Origin: Acidimicrobiales bacterium | GTDB lineage: Bacteria > Actinomycetota > Acidimicrobiia > Acidimicrobiales > RAAP-2 | DNA: 64,000 bases | Reading direction: 5' to 3' | Assembly: GCA_015478655.1 (NCBI GenBank) | Contig: JADMIJ010000007.1 | Span: 30,045-94,044, forward strand | Shown here: positions 17,252-25,406 of the stretch, piece after piece | How positions within the stretch are numbered: the stretch's first letter is position 1 | Layout: every line of letters begins with the position of its first letter | The notes under the pieces: generated by a model | What the model was told of the DNA's origin: nothing | What the model saw: the letters and a program-made list of their open reading frames with translations, nothing else | Databases searched by the model: none | Made by a program: the position numbers and the translations under genes

Positions 17252-17427
17252 CAGGTGCCATCGGAGGCCAGGGGGCTGACCCGGAGCCCGGCCCCGAGCC
17301 CGACCCGGACGTCCTCGAGGAATTCGAGCTCTGGGGAGGCCCGGACGTCGATCCGGACCCGTCGGACGCGGGCGACGAGCCGCGCCGGGTCCCGTCGGGA
17401 CCCTCCCCGGAGGAGGGGGCTGCTCTC

Positions 17428-18333
17428 GTGGGGTACGTGGTGCTGGTCGGTACCCCGATCGGCAACCTGGGTGACCTCTCGCCTCGGGCCGTGCAGGCCC
17501 TCGAGGGATCTGACGTCATCTACTGCGAGGACACCAGGCACTCGCGGAAGCTGCTGACCCACGCCGGTGTCACCGGTGTGCCGCTGCGATCGCTCCACGA
17601 GCACAACGAGGATGAGCAGATCGACCAGGTGCTGCGGGCCGTGGACGAAGGACGCGTCGTGGCCGTCGTCAGCGACGCCGGGATGCCCGGCATCTCCGAT
17701 CCCGGCTCCCGCCTGGTGGCCGCGGTGGTCGGGTCCGGCGTCACCGTCACCGTGGTGCCGGGGCCGTCGGCGGTCCTGGCCGCACTGGTCACCAGCGGAC
17801 TGCCCACCGAACGTTTCTGCTTCGAGGGGTTCCTGCCCCGTTCGGGCCGGGACCGTCGGGAGCGCCTCGAGTCATTGGCCGGCGAGACCCGGACCGCCGT
17901 TCTCTTCGAGGCGCCGGGCCGGGTTGCCGGCACCCTGAGGGAGCTGGCCGCCGCGTGCGGAGGTGACCGGCACGTGTCGGTCGCACGCGAGCTGACCAAG
18001 TTGCACGAGGAGATCTGGAGGGGATCGCTCTCCGATTCCGTCGCCTGGGCCACCGCCGTGCCGGTGCGGGGGGAGGTGGTGGTGGTGCTCGCCGGGGCAG
18101 CGCCGAAGGATGAGCCCGTCGTCGGCGACGATGTCCTGACCGCCGAGCTGGCCCGCCGGCTGTCGGCGGGGGAGCGGACCCGGGGAGTGGTCGACGACAT
18201 CGCCGCCGGGCACGGGGTCCCCCGCCGTAGGGTCTACGAGCTGGCGCTGGCCTGGCAGGCCACCGGGCCACCCGGCGCCGGTGCGGCGCCAGGCCCAACG
18301 GGGCCGGACCCCGCAACGCCTTCGTTGGAATGA
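17428..18333 (+). CDS. rsmI: 16S rRNA (cytidine(1402)-2'-O)-methyltransferase RsmI
   Basis: Methylates the 2'-O of C1402 in the decoding centre. VLVGTPIGNLGDLS is the N-terminal tetrapyrrole-methylase-fold motif of RsmI. YCEDTRHSRKLL, VVSDAGMPGISDPG and FEGFLPRSGRDR are all family signatures. The GTG behind a GGAGGAGGGGG ribosome binding site gives 301 residues, close to the usual 285. A GTG at 17248 overlapping the DUF192 stop would add an acidic Pro-rich 60-residue extension and cannot be excluded. Confidence 0.95.
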   Translation: MGYVVLVGTPIGNLGDLSPRAVQALEGSDVIYCEDTRHSRKLLTHAGVTGVPLRSLHEHNEDEQIDQVLRAVDEGRVVAVVSDAGMPGISDPGSRLVAAVVGSGVTVTVVPGPSAVLAALVTSGLPTERFCFEGFLPRSGRDRRERLESLAGETRTAVLFEAPGRVAGTLRELAAACGGDRHVSVARELTKLHEEIWRGSLSDSVAWATAVPVRGEVVVVLAGAAPKDEPVVGDDVLTAELARRLSAGERTRGVVDDIAAGHGVPRRRVYELALAWQATGPPGAGAAPGPTGPDPATPSLE

Positions 18334-18450
18334 CACAACCACGAGCGGCGTTGGATGTTGCGCAGAAGGAGTGTCGGGGCGGGGGGTGTGCAGGACCCGC
18401 AGCCAGCCCTTGTTCGGGAAGAACGCACGCGGAGCAAGGGAGAGGACAAC

Positions 18451-18993
18451 ATGTTCGGACACAACCGGAGAGACGAGAGCCAGGCACCGGGAATCGCTCC
18501 CGACGACATTCCCGAAGGATTCGACCGGGCTGCGTTTGCCGCCGGCTGCTTTTGGGGGGTTGAGGAGTTCTTCCGGGCCATCCCTGGCGTGGCGGACGCC
18601 ATCTCCGGCTACGAAGGTGGCTTCGTCGACCACCCGACCTATGAGCAGGTGTGCACGGGAAGCACCGGCCATGCCGAAGCGGTGCTGGTGACCTTCGACC
18701 CCAGTCGAGTCTCGTTCGGGGCGCTGCTGGAGGAGTTCTGGCGCCACCACGACCCGACCACGCTCAATCGGCAGGGCCCCGACCGGGGTACCCAGTACCG
18801 GTCGGCGGTGTTCACCCACGACGATGCGCAGGAGAAGGCGGCTCGGGCCTCCCTGGACGAGTACCAGGCCAGGTTCAAGCGTCCGATCGTCACCGAGGTC
18901 ACCCCGGCCACCACATTCTGGCCGGCCGAGGAGTACCACCAGCGGTTCACGGAGCGCACCGGCCGGGGCGGCTGCCACGTCGCCAACTGGTGA
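18451..18993 (+). CDS. msrA: Peptide methionine-S-sulfoxide reductase MsrA
   Basis: Repairs oxidised methionine (S-epimer). The catalytic cysteine is C33 in AAGCFWGVEE. TYEQVCTGSTGHAEAV and HHDPTTLNRQGPDRGTQYRS are further family blocks. 180 residues. The ATG follows AAGGGAGAGG. A Cys in the C-terminal RGGCHVANW may be the resolving residue. Single gene, convergent with a Nudix hydrolase. Confidence 0.95.
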   Translation: MFGHNRRDESQAPGIAPDDIPEGFDRAAFAAGCFWGVEEFFRAIPGVADAISGYEGGFVDHPTYEQVCTGSTGHAEAVLVTFDPSRVSFGALLEEFWRHHDPTTLNRQGPDRGTQYRSAVFTHDDAQEKAARASLDEYQARFKRPIVTEVTPATTFWPAEEYHQRFTERTGRGGCHVANW

Positions 18994-19019
18994 TGCTCCC
19001 ATCGGGTGGGGGTGGATCG

Positions 19020-19457
19020 CTAGCGCAGCTCGCTGAGGGCGCGGCGCACGTAGGGCCTCAACGGCAGCTCCCACGCCTCCTGGATCGGGACCCACCGGGC
19101 GACGTCGGAGGAACCGTCCACCTCGTCACGGAGGGCTCCGGAAAAGGAACGGATGTCGTAGATGATCCGGATGGTGTGCAGATCGGCCCCGTCGGGCAGC
19201 TCGAAGACGTCGGACAGCACTCCCCGGAGATCGCCGACGTCGACCTCCAGCCCGGTCTCCTCGCTGAACTCGCGCCGGAGTCCGGAGGCCGGATCCTCGC
19301 CGTGGTCGAGGCCGCCACCGGGGAGGAACCACTGACCCGCCACGGTCAGATAGGGCGCCGCCCGCACCAGCAACACCCGGTCCTCGGAGTCCTCGCACAG
19401 CCCGTAGACCGCCACCCGCTGCCGACGAGGCCCGGAGGCCGGATGGGTCGCCGCCAC
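19020..19457 (-). CDS. Nudix hydrolase
   Basis: 145 residues with a complete Nudix box: GGLDHGEDPASGLRRE followed by FSEETGLEV fits G-x5-E-x7-R-E-U-x-E-E-x-G-U, so Mg2+-dependent hydrolysis of a nucleoside-diphosphate-linked substrate is expected. The QWFLPGGG segment precedes it. Substrate not predictable. The GTG start is the longest; a later start near residue 13 (RVAVYGL) would still keep the domain. Confidence 0.88.
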   Translation of the reverse strand: MAATHPASGPRRQRVAVYGLCEDSEDRVLLVRAAPYLTVAGQWFLPGGGLDHGEDPASGLRREFSEETGLEVDVGDLRGVLSDVFELPDGADLHTIRIIYDIRSFSGALRDEVDGSSDVARWVPIQEAWELPLRPYVRRALSELR

Positions 19458-19626
19458 CTACCGCCGCGTCCCGGGGGCCGGGCGAGGGCCTGACGGTGGG
19501 CACCGAACCCATGGCGTCGTCGGTGGCAACGGGCGGACCATGGGCGGCAAGCATACGGTCGACCTCTCCGCGCCGACGAGCCGGTGATTCGCGTTCCGGT
19601 ATGCCGGTCGCGTCGGCTCCGGTCGG

Positions 19627-19632
19627 TACGCT
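19627..19632 (+). promoter_or_regulatory. Candidate -10 of metG
   Basis: TACGCT 8 nt before the GTG start of metG. With a normal -10 to +1 distance the transcript would begin at or just before the start codon. Confidence 0.4.
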
Positions 19633-19640
19633 ACCGGGCA

Positions 19641-21152
19641 GTGTCCCGCTACTACATCACCACACCCATCTACTACGTGAAGGACGCGCCCCACGTGGGC
19701 CACGCCTATACGACGGTCAATGCCGACGCCCTGGCCCGCTGGCATCGGCTCATCGGCGACGACGTCTTCTTCCTGACGGGAACCGACGAGCACGGCCAGA
19801 AGGTGGCGCGGGCCGCCGAGGAGGAGGGGCTCAGCCCCACCGAGTGGACCGACCGGCTGGCCCCCCGCTTCGCCTCCGCCTGGGAGGACCTCGCCATCGC
19901 CAACGACGACTTCATCCGCACCACCGAGCCGCGGCACCGGGAAGCCGTCCAGCGGTTCCTCGGCCGCATCTACGACAACGGCCACATCTTCAAGGACACC
20001 TACCGTGGCCTCTACTGCGTGTCCTGCGAGCAGTACTACGCCCCTGACGAGCTGGTGGACGGCGATCGGTGCCCGATCCACCACACCCCCGTGGAGCAGC
20101 TCGAGGAGGAGAACTACTTCTTCCGGCTCAGCGCCTTCCAGCAGCCCCTCATCGACTGGTACGAGGCCAACCCGGCGGCGGTGGCGCCAGATTCGAAGCG
20201 CAATGAGGCGCTGAGCTTCATCCGGGGTGGCCTCCGGGACATCTCGATCACCCGGACCTCGATCGACTGGGGCGTCCGGGTCCCCTGGGATGAGAAGCAC
20301 GTCTTCTACGTCTGGTACGACGCCCTCGTCAACTACCTTACGGCCATCGGCTACGGCGACGACGAGGAGCGGTTCGAGGCATGGTGGCCGGCTGTCCACC
20401 ACCTCATCGGCAAGGAGATCCTCCGCTTCCACTGCGTGTGGTGGCCGGCCATGTGCATGGCCGCCGGCATCGACCCGCCCGCGCACGTGCAGGTGCACGG
20501 CTGGCTGCTGCTGGGCGGCGAGAAGATGTCCAATTCGAGCGTCAACCAGATCACGCCGGGCGACCTCATCGCGGAGTACGGCGTGGACCCGGTCCGCTAT
20601 CACCTTCTGCGCGACATCCCGCTGGGCAGCGACGGAGAGTTCTCGGCCGAGGGCATCGCCGGCCGGTACAACACCGACCTGGCCAACAACCTGGGCAATC
20701 TCCTGTCGCGGGTGGCGACGGTGGTGGGATCCAAATGCGGCGGCCTGGGGCCGGCTCCGTCCGGAGACAGCAGGCTGGCCGGGGTGGCGTCGACCGTGCT
20801 GGCCGAGGCCTCCGAGGCGTGGAGCGCCGGTCAGCCCAACCTGGCGCTGGAGGCCACCTGGCAGCTCATCCGGGAGACCAACGCCGAGCTGGAAGTGGCC
20901 GAGCCGTGGAAGGCCGAGCCCGGTCCTGAGGTGGATGCCGTGCTGGGAAGCGCGCTCGAGATGCTGCGCATCCTGTCGATCCTGTTGGTACCGGCCATGC
21001 CGGCCACCGCGGAGGAGGTCTGGAGGCGGATCGGGCTCGAGGGGTCTCCGGGCGAGCAGCGCCTCCCCGACGCGGCCGCCTGGGGCGGGTATCCCGCCGG
21101 CCGCAAGGTCGAGAAGGCCCCGCCCCTCTTCCCCCGGCGCAGGACCCCGTAG
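19641..21152 (+). CDS. metG: Methionyl-tRNA synthetase
   Basis: Charges initiator and elongator tRNA-Met. Class I Rossmann fold with the HIGH motif as HVGH (residues 18-21). The CP domain carries C126, C129, C144 and H147 as possible zinc ligands. The KMSKS loop reads KMSNS (295-299), so the second lysine is Asn. The anticodon-binding helical domain follows; there is no C-terminal EMAP-like tRNA-binding domain. 503 residues is normal for the short form. tatD follows after 14 bases, so the two form an operon. Confidence 0.95.
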   Translation: MSRYYITTPIYYVKDAPHVGHAYTTVNADALARWHRLIGDDVFFLTGTDEHGQKVARAAEEEGLSPTEWTDRLAPRFASAWEDLAIANDDFIRTTEPRHREAVQRFLGRIYDNGHIFKDTYRGLYCVSCEQYYAPDELVDGDRCPIHHTPVEQLEEENYFFRLSAFQQPLIDWYEANPAAVAPDSKRNEALSFIRGGLRDISITRTSIDWGVRVPWDEKHVFYVWYDALVNYLTAIGYGDDEERFEAWWPAVHHLIGKEILRFHCVWWPAMCMAAGIDPPAHVQVHGWLLLGGEKMSNSSVNQITPGDLIAEYGVDPVRYHLLRDIPLGSDGEFSAEGIAGRYNTDLANNLGNLLSRVATVVGSKCGGLGPAPSGDSRLAGVASTVLAEASEAWSAGQPNLALEATWQLIRETNAELEVAEPWKAEPGPEVDAVLGSALEMLRILSILLVPAMPATAEEVWRRIGLEGSPGEQRLPDAAAWGGYPAGRKVEKAPPLFPRRRTP

Positions 21153-21166
21153 CTGGAGATGTCCAG

Positions 21167-22063
21167 GTGAGCGACGCGGTGATCGAGTGGTTCGACTCCC
21201 ACTGCCACCTGCAGGCAGAGTTCTCGGAGTCCGCCGGGGGTGCCGAGCCCGGACCGCACGCCACCCGCCTGGCCGCCGTCATGGCCCGGGCCTCGGAAGC
21301 GGGGGTGACCCGGATGGTCTGCGTCGGTACGGGGGCCCGCTCGTCGAATGAGGCAGTGCGCCTGGTCCGGGCCATGAGGCAGCCCGGCTCGACGGCGATC
21401 GCCGAGGGGGTCGAGCTGTGGGCCACGGTGGGCCTTCATCCCCACGACGCCGTGGACGGGGTCGACTCGCTCGACGGGCTGCTGGCGTCGGAGCTGGAGG
21501 AGGGCGGGGAGACGAGGGCCAACGAGGGGGGCACGGCCGAGGACGGGGCACGACCGGTCGTGGTGGCGATCGGCGAGTGCGGTCTCGACTACCACTACGA
21601 CCACTCGCCCCGGCCCGTGCAGAGGGAGGCGTTCGCCCTCCAGGTCGAACTGGCCCATCGCCACGGCTTGGCCCTGGTTATCCACACCCGGGAGGCGTGG
21701 GACGACACCTTCGACATCCTCGCCGCCGGTGGGGTGCCCGAGCGGACGGTCGTCCACTGCTTCACGGGGGGTCCGGATGAAGCCCGCCGGTGCCTCGACC
21801 TCGGAGCCTCGATCTCGTTCAGCGGGGTGGTCACCTTCAAGAACGCCACCGATGTCCGCGAGGCCGCCGTCCTTTGCCCCATAGACCGCCTGCTGGTGGA
21901 GACCGACACCCCGTTCCTGACACCCGTCCCGCACCGGGGAACCCTCAACGAACCATCGAGGGTTCCGCTGATCGGCGCAGCAATTGCCCTGGTCAAGGGG
22001 ATTGAGACCTCGAAGTTGGCGGAGGTTTCGACCCGCAACGCCCTGGTCATGTTCGCCCTCTGA
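21167..22063 (+). CDS. tatD: TatD family metal-dependent deoxyribonuclease
   Basis: TIM-barrel amidohydrolase-superfamily protein. FDSHCHLQ holds the first two metal-binding histidines; IGECGLDYHYD the bridging Glu; VIHTREAWDD and VHCFTGG further His ligands; VETDTPFLTP the catalytic Asp. 298 residues with a small insertion at about 115-125. GTG start after a short GGAG. metG-tatD is a common pairing, often followed by rsmA; here two unrelated genes intervene. Confidence 0.93.
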   Translation: MSDAVIEWFDSHCHLQAEFSESAGGAEPGPHATRLAAVMARASEAGVTRMVCVGTGARSSNEAVRLVRAMRQPGSTAIAEGVELWATVGLHPHDAVDGVDSLDGLLASELEEGGETRANEGGTAEDGARPVVVAIGECGLDYHYDHSPRPVQREAFALQVELAHRHGLALVIHTREAWDDTFDILAAGGVPERTVVHCFTGGPDEARRCLDLGASISFSGVVTFKNATDVREAAVLCPIDRLLVETDTPFLTPVPHRGTLNEPSRVPLIGAAIALVKGIETSKLAEVSTRNALVMFAL

Positions 22064-22103
22064 GGTCGTTCACGTCCGCTTGTGAATTCGGGCACGACCG
22101 CTG

Positions 22104-22200
22104 CCCATCGGGGGGAGCGGCGGCTGGTCGGGTTTGATTGTCGGGGGACAACCTGTCTAACCTCTGGGCGTCGGCCGCTTATCAAGCGGTCGTTTTCTAT
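22104..22200 (+). promoter_or_regulatory. Structured leader of the DPBB cell-wall gene, possibly a degenerate riboswitch
   Basis: A run of compact stems: a 5-bp hairpin TTGTC-GGGG-GACAA (22138-22151) is followed by CTAACCTC (22157-22164) and then a terminator-like stem. G-rich GGGGGAG near 22111 and CTAACCTC in that order recall the ydaO (c-di-AMP) riboswitch that often precedes cell-wall hydrolase genes in Actinobacteria. The diagnostic GUGAAUC and GUCAGC segments are absent, so this is a weak resemblance. Confidence 0.2.
22173..22200 (+). terminator. Rho-independent terminator-like hairpin
   Basis: GGCCGCTT pairs with AAGCGGTC (8 bp, one G-U) around a 3-nt ATC loop and is followed by GTTTTCTATT. 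It is the best intrinsic terminator in the window. It either ends metG-tatD transcription or acts as an attenuator in the leader of the next gene. Confidence 0.6.
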
Positions 22201-22375
22201 TGCAGCGCACGTCGTTCGTGTTGCAACGCAGGAGACCGGTGGGCGGTCGTCGGACGCCCGCCGGGGGGTCGGCTTGGAGGAGCCGGCCCACCCGTCCTCT
22301 CGGGGGCGGAGGTGTGCTCTGTGGGCCTGGTCCCGGAGGGCGCAGCCCCAGCAGTCCCATAAGGAGAGTGGAGTC

Positions 22376-23026
22376 CTGAGGACCAAAATCCAACGGGGGA
22401 GCCGGCCCGGCGCCGCGCTGCTCCTGTGTGGAGCGCTACTGATCGTGCCGCTCCTGCTGATCCAGAACGACTCGAGCGCCTCGGCGTCACAGGCCGAACG
22501 CAGAACTGCGAACCCCCGGCCACCGAGCGGTGGGCTACCTCCGTGGAAACTCGCCTCGGAGACACGGGCTCGGTCGGCGTCCGGAGCGGCCGCAACCACC
22601 ACGGGCCAAACGGCAACTGCGGCGACGATGACGGCGCCGGCGACCACCTTGGCGACCGCCCCCCCGTCCGGCTCCCCGGCGCAGGAGATCGCACAGCGGG
22701 TGGTGACCACCCCGACCACGACCCCGGTGACGGCACCCCCGACCACCACGACCACCACACACCTTCCGGCGGCAACGGCACCGGCCGGCCCGGTCCACTA
22801 CGGACAGGTCACCTACTACGACCATCCCGCCGGTCGCTGCGCCAGCCCATTCCTGCCTTTCGGCACGGTGGTCCAGGTGACCAACCCGGCCAACGGCGCG
22901 TCGGCGAGTTGCGTGGTCGATGACCGCGAGGCGGACACTGCTCGCTCCATCGACCTGGCCACGTCCACCTTCGCAGAGCTCGCCCCCCTGTCCCAGGGTG
23001 TCATCGATGCCCAGTTGAGTTGGTGA
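22376..23026 (+). CDS. Secreted double-psi beta-barrel (RlpA-like) protein
   Basis: A signal peptide (KIQRGSRPGAALLLCGALL, hydrophobic core about residues 11-25) is followed by a Thr/Ala/Pro-rich linker of about 100 residues and a C-terminal DPBB domain (GQVTYYDHPAGRCASPFLPF, then CVVDDREADTARSIDLA). RlpA-type domains bind or cleave peptidoglycan glycan strands. Start is uncertain: AAGGAG at 22361-22366 sits 9 nt before an in-frame CTG that would begin exactly at the signal peptide. The only canonical in-frame starts (TTG 22274, GTG 22082) lie in or before the structured leader. Two cysteines in the barrel may form a disulfide. Confidence 0.7.
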   Translation: MRTKIQRGSRPGAALLLCGALLIVPLLLIQNDSSASASQAERRTANPRPPSGGLPPWKLASETRARSASGAAATTTGQTATAATMTAPATTLATAPPSGSPAQEIAQRVVTTPTTTPVTAPPTTTTTTHLPAATAPAGPVHYGQVTYYDHPAGRCASPFLPFGTVVQVTNPANGASASCVVDDREADTARSIDLATSTFAELAPLSQGVIDAQLSW

Positions 23027-23141
23027 GCGGCGGGCTCGCCGGGTCACCAGGCCACCGCGTACTGGCCGGTTCGAAACGACACTGACAGCGGGGTGGTGTT
23101 GCGCTGCCGGGAGCGCGTCGTCACCGGCCCTCGCGGCAAGA

Positions 23142-23147
23142 TAGGTT
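23142..23147 (+). promoter_or_regulatory. Candidate -10 of the FkbM gene
   Basis: TAGGTT 6 nt before the GTG at 23154, again the leaderless geometry. It supports this as the original start of the broken gene. Confidence 0.35.
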
Positions 23148-23153
23148 TTCGCA

Positions 23154-24058
23154 GTGCCCGCCGCCCGCCCCACCGCCCTGCGACTCCGGTGGATCATCTG
23201 GCATCCCCAGGAGAAGCTCTGGACATGGACGGCCGTCAGGGCCGTCCACAAGGTCCTCGGCGAGAGTGTGGTGGCCAAGGGCGTGCTCGGAGCGATCGTC
23301 ACCGCTGACTCGCTTCTCCTGGTGGGACGGGTCCTTGCCCGCAGAGTCCGATTCGTCGCGGCCCACCGGGTGGACGCCGGGGGGGCGCCTCACCCCGTCC
23401 CAAGGTCCTCTACCTCGATTGCGGCGTGCACAAGGAGGGTCTCCAGATCCGCTGGATACACGAGTGGTTCAGCACCCGGTATGACCTCGAGATCCTGGGC
23501 TTCGAGGCCGGGAGCGAGCACATCGCCGACGCCAGGTCGGAGCTGGCCGATGTCCAAGGCGTGCAGCTCGACCATGTGGCCCTGGTCGGGCCCGATCACA
23601 TCGGCGACGAGGTCGAGCTCTACCAGAGCGGCGGGCAGAGCCGAGGCAAGGGCGACTCACTCTTCTCGACCCGTGGCCAGCGATCGGAGACCGTCCCGGC
23701 CCGAAGGCTGAGCAAGGTGCTGGCCGACCGGGGCTGCTCGTCCGACACGATGCCGGTCATCCTCAGGATGAACATCGAAGGGGCCGAACAGTTCGTGATC
23801 CAGGACCTTCTCGACACGGGCCTGACCGCTTCCATCGACGGCTACTACGGGATGTGGGACGACGTGTCGAAGATCGATCCGAAGGCGGACAAGCGCTTTC
23901 GCCGACTGCTCCGGGCCAACGGCATCACCAACGTCACCTTCAACGATCGGGATCTGCCGTACCGTCTGCGGCGGTTCGCCATACGGACCGACATCGAGAC
24001 CTCGATCCGCTCGGGACTGGTCCGAGTGCGGAACGCGGACCGCAGACCGATCAGCTGA
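23154..24058 (+). pseudogene. FkbM-family methyltransferase, split by a one-base frameshift
   Basis: The first 75 codons (RLRWIIWHPQEKLWTWTAVR and on) read in one frame up to a run of seven G at 23379-23385. From there the family's SAM-binding opening KVLYLDCGVHKEGLQ reads in the -1 frame, through the FkbM hallmark RMNIEGAEQFVI to the stop. Adding one G would restore a single 301-codon gene. This is a one-base deletion in a homopolymer: a sequencing error, a real mutation or, less likely, programmed slippage. The 3' part alone, from a GTG or ATG after the break, lacks motif I. Substrate unknown. It overlaps the next gene's 3' end by 8 bases. Confidence 0.75.
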
Positions 24059-24365
24059 GTTCGCGCTGCGGTGCCGCGAACTGGTCGAGCAGCATGGCGG
24101 CCTCTTCCGGAACCGAGATCGTGAGGATGAGGGCTTCGGCCCCGATGCGCAAGGTGAAGTCGAAGAAGGGGCAACAGGCCTTCTCGCGCTGGGCCAGACG
24201 CACGACCTTCTCCAGTTGGGCAGGACCTTCGGCCAGGCGGAGGGCCAACTCCGTGGGCGAGACCCGCTGCCGGGTGACCGTCGGCCCGGCCAGGAACGCC
24301 CTCCACTCCTCAAGCTGGGTGACGGCCGCCTGGTCGTCGAGATTGCAGGCCACCGGGATCCGCAC
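24051..24365 (-). CDS. Small conserved protein with an E-K-A-C-C-P-F-F motif
   Basis: 104 residues. The C-terminal REKACCPFFDFTLRIG followed by a hydrophobic strand and PEEAAMLLDQFA is a pattern I have seen in small actinobacterial proteins and at the end of some MerR-like regulators, where the paired Cys might bind metal. There is no DNA-binding domain here. The GTG start lies 6 nt after TACGCT, another leaderless arrangement. Function unknown. Convergent with the FkbM gene, divergent from rsmA. Confidence 0.7.
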   Translation of the reverse strand: MRIPVACNLDDQAAVTQLEEWRAFLAGPTVTRQRVSPTELALRLAEGPAQLEKVVRLAQREKACCPFFDFTLRIGAEALILTISVPEEAAMLLDQFAAPQRELS

Positions 24366-24441
24366 GGTCTCAGCGTAGGTGGCCCACGGCCACCGCCATG
24401 TCGTGGCGGTTGCCGCCTACGGAAGATGAGACACTGACCGG

Positions 24442-25359
24442 GTGACGCACGGCCGAGCAGAGATCCACGAGCTGCTGCTGGCCAACGACCTGCGCCCCAG
24501 CCGGGCGCTGGGCCAGAACTTCGTGGCCGACGGGAACACCGTCCGGCGTATCGTGCGGCTGGCCGGCGTCACCGAGGGCCGGCGGGTGGTCGAGGTCGGC
24601 GCCGGACTCGGATCGCTGACCCTGGCCCTGGCCGAAGCCGGGGCGTCGGTCACCGCAGTGGAGATCGACCGTCACGTGCTGCCGGTGCTGCGTTCGCAGG
24701 TCGAGCCGCTCGGGGTCAGGGTGGTCGAAGCAGACGCCCTGAGGCTCGACTGGCCGGAGCTGCTGGGAGGGGAGCGGCACCACCCGGAACAGGCTGATGA
24801 CGACTCGTGGACCCTCGTCGCCAACCTTCCCTACAACGTGGCCGTGCCGTTGGTCATCCGCGTGCTGGAGGAGGCCCCGCAGGTGTCGTCGTTGCTGGTG
24901 ATGGTCCAGCGCGAGGTGGGGGAGCGGCTCGCAGCGTCGGTGGGGGACGACGCCTACGGAGCGGTGTCGGTGAAGGTGGCCTACTGGGCCACGTCTGCGG
25001 TGGTGGGTCGCGTGTCGGCCTCGGTCTTCATCCCGATGCCCCGGGTGGAGTCGGTGCTGGTCCGCCTTGACCGCCGACCGGAGACCGGGGAGGGCCGGAC
25101 CCTGGCCGGTCCTGGGTCGGCGGACTACGAGCGTCTCTTCTCGGTGGTGCGGGGCGGATTCGCCCACCGGCGCAAGATGTTGCGCCGATCCCTGGACGGC
25201 CTGGTGCCGGCGAGGGCCTTCGACGCCACCGGCGTCCGTCCGACCGCCCGGGCCGAGGAGCTGTCCCTGGGCGAGTGGGAGCGGCTGGCCTTCTGGCGGC
25301 CGGAGGACACGGCGCCCGCAGGACGGCCGGGGCCCGAGGATGGGCGAGACGGGCGGTGA
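24442..25359 (+). CDS. rsmA: 16S rRNA (adenine(1518)-N6/adenine(1519)-N6)-dimethyltransferase RsmA (KsgA)
   Basis: Dimethylates A1518 and A1519 of 16S rRNA in late 30S assembly. SRALGQNFVADGN is the N-terminal motif, VVEVGAGLGSLTLAL the SAM loop, and NLPYNVAVPLV the N-L-P-Y catalytic motif. FIPMPRVESVLVRL and GFAHRRKMLRRSL are C-terminal signatures. 305 residues from a GTG. An insertion of about 15 residues precedes NLPYN. ispE follows after 47 bases, an order common in Actinobacteria. Confidence 0.96.
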   Translation: MTHGRAEIHELLLANDLRPSRALGQNFVADGNTVRRIVRLAGVTEGRRVVEVGAGLGSLTLALAEAGASVTAVEIDRHVLPVLRSQVEPLGVRVVEADALRLDWPELLGGERHHPEQADDDSWTLVANLPYNVAVPLVIRVLEEAPQVSSLLVMVQREVGERLAASVGDDAYGAVSVKVAYWATSAVVGRVSASVFIPMPRVESVLVRLDRRPETGEGRTLAGPGSADYERLFSVVRGGFAHRRKMLRRSLDGLVPARAFDATGVRPTARAEELSLGEWERLAFWRPEDTAPAGRPGPEDGRDGR

Positions 25360-25406
25360 GTTCCCCGGGCGCTCCACCATCAGCCAGCGGCCGGGGTTCG
25401 CCTACC

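Noticed and set aside
22082..22375. Longer N-terminus for the DPBB protein from GTG 22082
   Set aside because: It would translate through the leader hairpins and terminator and place a signal peptide 100 residues inside the protein.
23379..23385. Programmed -1 frameshifting at the G7 run in the FkbM gene
   Set aside because: A G-run allows slippage, but no downstream stem or stimulatory element was obvious and the family is not known to use it. A one-base deletion is the simpler explanation.
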